Assembly: GCA_938075305.1 (NCBI GenBank)
Contig: CALJGV010000008.1
Span: 124,001 to 188,000, forward strand
Direction: 5' to 3'
Source: an uncultured bacterium
GTDB taxonomy: Bacteria; Planctomycetota; UBA1135; GCA-002686595
DNA length: 64,000 bases
The notes under the pieces: generated by a model
Seen by the model: the letters and a program-made list of their open reading frames with translations, nothing else
Database searches by the model: none
Told to the model about the DNA's origin: nothing
Program-made: the position numbers and the translations under genes
Shown here: positions 60,712 through 64,000 of the stretch, one piece after another
Position numbering within the stretch: the stretch's first letter is position 1
Layout: every line of letters starts with the position of its first letter

Positions 60712-62138
60712 TGTTCGCCCCCTTCCGCGACCTTGATCCCGTTCGCCTCGAAGGCGCGGATGAGTGGCTGGAGGTGGGGCTCGTAGGGCCTCCAGCGCTC
60801 GACCGAGGTGGCGTAGATGGGCTGCCGTACCTGGGTCGCGCTCGCCGTCTGGACGGCCCGCTCGGTCTCGTGGAACGAGAGGCAGGCGTCGTCCCAGGGG
60901 AGGCCCACGAACTCCACGATCTTCCGCGCCGTCCCTTCGAGGTCATGGACGAGGTCCTCGTAGTCGATCTGGAGGATCGACCCGGGCATGACGGACTCCC
61001 AGTGGTCACAGAGCCTGCGGGTGAGGGCGTAGGCCGAGGCGATCTCGTTGAAGTCGTAGGCGTAGGGAATCGTGGAGGTGAAGAGCGTGCGGAAGATGCC
61101 GAACCCGTTGTCCATCGGGGCGCGGCGCACGTGGATGAACCGCGCGCCGGGCAGGGCGCGGCGCACGAGGCCCACCTGCAGGAAGTTCGTCAGGAACTTG
61201 TCGACGACCACCTCGGCGTCCGGGGCGAGCCGCTTCAGCTCTGCCGCGTACCGCTCCCCGATGGCCGCGAGCTCGGCGTCAGGGAGGGCCGCGGCCGTCG
61301 CGACGCGCTGGCTCGGCTCGCCCGTGATCCGACCGATCGCCATGGGGAGCGCTGGCGTCTCGCCGACGCCCTCGGCGTCGGGGTGGCTGGCGAGGATCTG
61401 CTCCACGAGGGTGGAGCCGGAGCGCGGCATCCCGCAGACGAGGACCGGGCGCATGGCCGGGGCACCGGCGGCGGGGGCGAGGCTGGCGTGGGCCGCGTCG
61501 TAGCATCGAATGGACTCGTCGACGAGGACCTCCAGCTCCCTCGGCTGGTACTTCATCAGGGACCGACGCAGGCGATTGCCGCGCTCGAAGCAGACGAAGG
61601 CCCGCTCGTGCTCGTCGACCTCATCGAGCGCCCGCCCGAGGGCGAAGTACAGCCCCACCCGCGTCTGGTCGCCCGGCGGGAGCCGGTCGAGGAGGGCCTC
61701 GGCCGCCGCCAGGTCGGGGTCGTTGGGGTCGTCATAGGACTTGAGCCCCATCAGGTTCCGCATGGCGTCCCCGCTGTTGGGGTTGAGCTCGGCAGCCCTC
61801 CGGAACTCCGACGCGGCCTCCTCCATCTGCCCCTGGAACTTCAGCACGGTCCCGAGGTTGTTGGCGGTGGCGGCGTGCTCGGGGTTGGCGGCCTTCGAGG
61901 CCCGGGCGGCCTTCTCGGCGTCGTCGAGGCGCCCCTGGCGCTGAATCGCGGCCACGAGATTCGCCATCAGCCGCGGCTCCCTGCCGTGGGTGGAGACCGC
62001 CTTGCGGAGGAGCTGCTCGGCCTTGGCCAGATGCCCTTGCTGCAGCTTCTCGTGCGCGGCCTTGAGGTCGGCTTCCAGCTTCGAAGCCGCTCCCGCGCGG
62101 CCGGTCGGACTCGTCTTCCTGGCGTTCTTCTTGCTCAT
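60708..62138 (-). CDS. TPR-sulfotransferase
   Basis: 476 residues. Residues about 20-200 form TPR repeats (LQQGHLAKAEQLLRKAVSTH, PEHAATANNLGTVLKFQGQ). The sulfotransferase domain starts at VLVCGMPRSGSTLVEQILASH, the PAPS 5'-phosphosulfate loop, with IHVRRAPMDNGFGIFRTLF as the 3'-phosphate region and YEDLVHDLEGTARKIVEFVG. It transfers sulfate from PAPS to an unknown acceptor, perhaps a protein bound by the TPR. A TAGGGT box ends 9 nt before the ATG. The downstream CPCC gene is coupled. Confidence 0.91.
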   Translation of the reverse strand: MSKKNARKTSPTGRAGAASKLEADLKAAHEKLQQGHLAKAEQLLRKAVSTHGREPRLMANLVAAIQRQGRLDDAEKAARASKAANPEHAATANNLGTVLKFQGQMEEAASEFRRAAELNPNSGDAMRNLMGLKSYDDPNDPDLAAAEALLDRLPPGDQTRVGLYFALGRALDEVDEHERAFVCFERGNRLRRSLMKYQPRELEVLVDESIRCYDAAHASLAPAAGAPAMRPVLVCGMPRSGSTLVEQILASHPDAEGVGETPALPMAIGRITGEPSQRVATAAALPDAELAAIGERYAAELKRLAPDAEVVVDKFLTNFLQVGLVRRALPGARFIHVRRAPMDNGFGIFRTLFTSTIPYAYDFNEIASAYALTRRLCDHWESVMPGSILQIDYEDLVHDLEGTARKIVEFVGLPWDDACLSFHETERAVQTASATQVRQPIYATSVERWRPYEPHLQPLIRAFEANGIKVAEGGEQ

Positions 62139-62147
62139 CGCGAGCAG

Positions 62148-62153
62148 ACCCTA
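62148..62153 (-). promoter_or_regulatory. -10-like hexamer of the sulfotransferase gene
   Basis: Minus-strand TAGGGT ends 9 nt before the ATG at 62138, without a Shine-Dalgarno sequence. Confidence 0.35.
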
Positions 62154-62201
62154 TCACGGCGGGGTGGGGTGACCCAGGGAGCGCTCGCGCCCGTGAAGCG
62201 G

Positions 62202-62714
62202 TCAGCGTGGGACGCCGAGGTCCTCGACGGGGCTGGCGTGGGTCACCTGGACGAGGGCGCCCGGCCGCAGCTCCAGCTGCAACCCGCGCTGTCCGGCGCT
62301 GACCAGGATGGTCTCGAGGCCCATGGCCGATCGGTCCAGGAAGGTCGGGAGCGCCCGGAGCTGCCCGAAGGGGCTGATCCCGCCGGTCACGTATCCGGAG
62401 ATTCGCTCCGCATCGGCGGGCTCCATCATCCGTGCGCGCTTTCCTCCTGCTGCCGCGGCGAGCCGCTTCAGGGAGAGGCTCCCTGCCGTGGGGACCACCG
62501 CGCAGTAGGGCGCCCCGTCCACCTCGGCGAGGAGGGTCTTGAAGACGACGGTGGGAGCCAGGCCGAGCTGGGCGGCGACAGCCTCCCCGACGGATCCCTC
62601 GGTGGGGCCGTGACCAAGGTCATAGGCGTGGAGCTGGAACGCGATCCCCGCGCGCTCCAGGGCCACCGTGGCGCGCGTTCCGCCGCCCCGTTCCTGCTTC
62701 CTCTTCCTTGCCAC
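62202..62714 (-). CDS. YbaK/EbsC-family aminoacyl-tRNA deacylase
   Basis: 170 residues from a GTG. Cys-tRNA(Pro) deacylase signature: VFKTLLAEVDGAPYCAVVPT with the key Lys, RISGYVTGGISPFGQL, and a final LVQVTHASPVEDL. It clears Cys mischarged on tRNA(Pro). Relatives act on other mischarged tRNAs. Confidence 0.92.
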   Translation of the reverse strand: MARKRKQERGGGTRATVALERAGIAFQLHAYDLGHGPTEGSVGEAVAAQLGLAPTVVFKTLLAEVDGAPYCAVVPTAGSLSLKRLAAAAGGKRARMMEPADAERISGYVTGGISPFGQLRALPTFLDRSAMGLETILVSAGQRGLQLELRPGALVQVTHASPVEDLGVPR

Positions 62715-62735
62715 CTCGTCCGTATCTCCAGGCGC

Positions 62736-62745
62736 AGGGTACCCT
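62736..62745. promoter_or_regulatory. Palindromic -10 region shared by divergent genes
   Basis: AGGGTACCCT is a perfect 10-bp palindrome in the 37-bp gap. It holds TACCCT in both directions. On the plus strand it ends 6 nt before the ATG at 62752. On the minus strand it lies 22 nt before the GTG at 62714. Confidence 0.45.
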
Positions 62746-62751
62746 CTCGTG

Positions 62752-64000
62752 ATGCTCGCGATGCTCCTGGCCTTGGCCCTCGCTCTCCCGGCTGCGACCT
62801 CCCCGGACGACGGGGTCGTGGAGACCTTCTGGCCCGGCGGCGGACCCCGTGAGCGCTACGAGGTCGACGAGGCGGGGGTGAAGCACGGTGAGTTCATCCA
62901 GTACCGCGAGGATGGGAGCACCGCGGTGACCGCCCGCTATCGCGACGGTGAGCTCGAGGGGCGCTACGCCGAGCTGGACGAGGAGGGAGAGTTGCTCGTG
63001 GAGGGGATGTACGAGGGCGGGGAGCGCTCTGGCTACTGGCGGACGTACGAGGACGGCGTCCGGACCCTCAGCGCCACCTACCGGAAGGGGGTGCTTGATG
63101 GGCGCTGGGAGAGCGAGGAGCCGGATCGCAGCCACAAGATCAAGGCGACCTACCGGCGCGGAGTGCTCGACGGCAGATACAGCGAGTCCCGGCCAGAGGA
63201 GCGCTGGGAGCGCTCCGCCACGTACAAGAAGGGGGTCCTCGACGGGGCAGCCAAGATCAAGGTGGGGAACAAGATCGTGAGCCGGCGGAAGTGGGAGCGT
63301 GGCTTCCTCGCGCAGCTCGACGGGCGCGTGCCCTATCCACGCCGCCTCCCCGAGCTGACGGAGGAGCTCGGCCTGGCTCGGGTGGTGGCGAGCGGGGATC
63401 CTGGGGATCCGATCTCGGCGGACCGTCAGTACGCGCTCATGCGGCTGAAGACGTATCGCGCCCTCTGCGGCCTGCCCTGGCGCACCATCACCCTCGACGA
63501 GAAGTGGAACGACCTGTGCGACGCGGCCAGCGAGGTTTGTCAGGCCAACGGCGAGCTCGATCACACGCCGGACCAGCCCGACGGCTTCGACGACGACCGG
63601 TACCGGCAGGGGTACGAGGGGGCCAGCCACAGCAACCTGGCCAACGGGGGGCTCGCCCGGTCCGTGGACATGTACATGGACGACTCTGACCCCAGCAACA
63701 TCGACCGGGTGGGGCACCGCCGGTGGTGCCTGAACCCGAGCATGGGCAAGACGGGCTTCGGCGCCGCGGGGAGCTGGGCCGCCATGTGGTCGATGGACGG
63801 GAGCGGACCGAGCGCCAAGGGCGTGGAAGCCGTGCTGTACCCGCCCCCCGGCTACGTCCCCCTCGACCTCTTCGGCCCGCGCCACGCCTGGAGCATCCAG
63901 CTCGTGAAGGGGAAGACCCCTGCGAGCAAGGAGGACATCGAGGTCGAGGTCGTGCGTCTCGATGAGGTCCACCAGCCGCGCGGCGAGCCGCTGGAGTTGG
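62752..64000 (+). CDS. Secreted MORN-repeat and CAP-domain protein (cut by right edge)
   Basis: At least 416 residues; the frame is open to the end of the window. A signal peptide (about 1-16) is followed by five or six MORN-like repeats (HGEFIQYREDGSTAVTARYR, EGRYAELDEEGELLVEGMY, SGYWRTYEDGVRTLSATYR). From about residue 235 lies a CAP/SCP-like region with LKTYRALCGLPWRTITLDEK, then GASHSNLANGG, DSDPSNIDRVGHRRWCLNP and GFGAAGSWAAMWSMD. CAP proteins are secreted and often bind lipids or cell walls. The exact C-terminus is unknown. Confidence 0.8.
   Translation, partial: MLAMLLALALALPAATSPDDGVVETFWPGGGPRERYEVDEAGVKHGEFIQYREDGSTAVTARYRDGELEGRYAELDEEGELLVEGMYEGGERSGYWRTYEDGVRTLSATYRKGVLDGRWESEEPDRSHKIKATYRRGVLDGRYSESRPEERWERSATYKKGVLDGAAKIKVGNKIVSRRKWERGFLAQLDGRVPYPRRLPELTEELGLARVVASGDPGDPISADRQYALMRLKTYRALCGLPWRTITLDEKWNDLCDAASEVCQANGELDHTPDQPDGFDDDRYRQGYEGASHSNLANGGLARSVDMYMDDSDPSNIDRVGHRRWCLNPSMGKTGFGAAGSWAAMWSMDGSGPSAKGVEAVLYPPPGYVPLDLFGPRHAWSIQLVKGKTPASKEDIEVEVVRLDEVHQPRGEPLEL

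Overview
The window is a gene-dense, GC-rich bacterial chromosome segment with 55 protein genes (one cut by each edge) and no rRNA, tRNA, CRISPR array, insertion sequence or phage gene that I can see. Many overlapping stop/start junctions, many lipoproteins and several large secreted proteins sharing one C-terminal domain (genes at 12491, 24889 and 58095) point to a free-living Planctomycetota-like organism. That placement is inferred from remembered family resemblance, not from a marker gene. It looks like core chromosome, not a mobile island.

The main discovery is two selenoprotein genes that ordinary gene calling splits or misses. At 15476-17008 a secreted thioredoxin-like protein carries an in-frame TGA exactly where the first cysteine of a WCxxC active site belongs (W-U-A-G-C). 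At 28338-28568 a 76-residue SelW/Rdx-type protein carries a C-x-x-U motif. Each TGA is followed 21-23 nt later by a hairpin whose five-base apical loop is GGUCU, as expected of bacterial SECIS elements. No selA, selB, selC or selD lies in the window.

Layout. 1-9.5 kb: a flippase (left edge), a Cys-rich secreted protein, an acetyltransferase, a large carboxypeptidase-regulatory-domain protein, histidine ammonia-lyase overlapping a DAHP synthase, a tRNA-dihydrouridine synthase and a threonine-dehydratase-like enzyme. 9.5-20 kb: a sulfatase-fold lipoprotein, a SpoU methyltransferase, a secreted repeat protein, cobalamin adenosyltransferase, MiaE and acylphosphatase, the Sec-thioredoxin with an outer-membrane-like partner, a patatin, an Smr protein and a small lipoprotein. 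20-28 kb: a minus-strand AtuA-like pair with phosphate acetyltransferase, pyroglutamyl peptidase, a Met-rich secreted protein and a large M36-type metalloprotease. 28-37 kb: SelW, pyruvate kinase, two ParA/MinD ATPases with an acidic helix-hairpin-helix protein, an aminotransferase, uracil phosphoribosyltransferase and a 7Fe ferredoxin. 37-48.7 kb: an M3 peptidase, a radical SAM protein, a lipoprotein, a HEAT-VWA protein and an acyl-CoA cluster (enoyl-CoA hydratase, MDR reductase, 3-hydroxyacyl-CoA dehydrogenase, two membrane-anchored unknowns). 48.7-64 kb: glycolate oxidase glcDEF, a ROK kinase with a divergent GT5 glycogen-synthase-like protein, an M48 lipoprotein, phosphoglycerate mutase, a secreted hydrolase, YdcF, a CPCC protein, a TPR-sulfotransferase, a YbaK deacylase and a MORN-CAP protein cut by the right edge.

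A second recurring signal is regulatory. At least eleven first-of-unit genes have a TANNNT hexamer ending 6-10 nt before the start codon and no Shine-Dalgarno sequence, the geometry of leaderless transcripts. In three divergent gaps the -10 hexamers of the two directions overlap.
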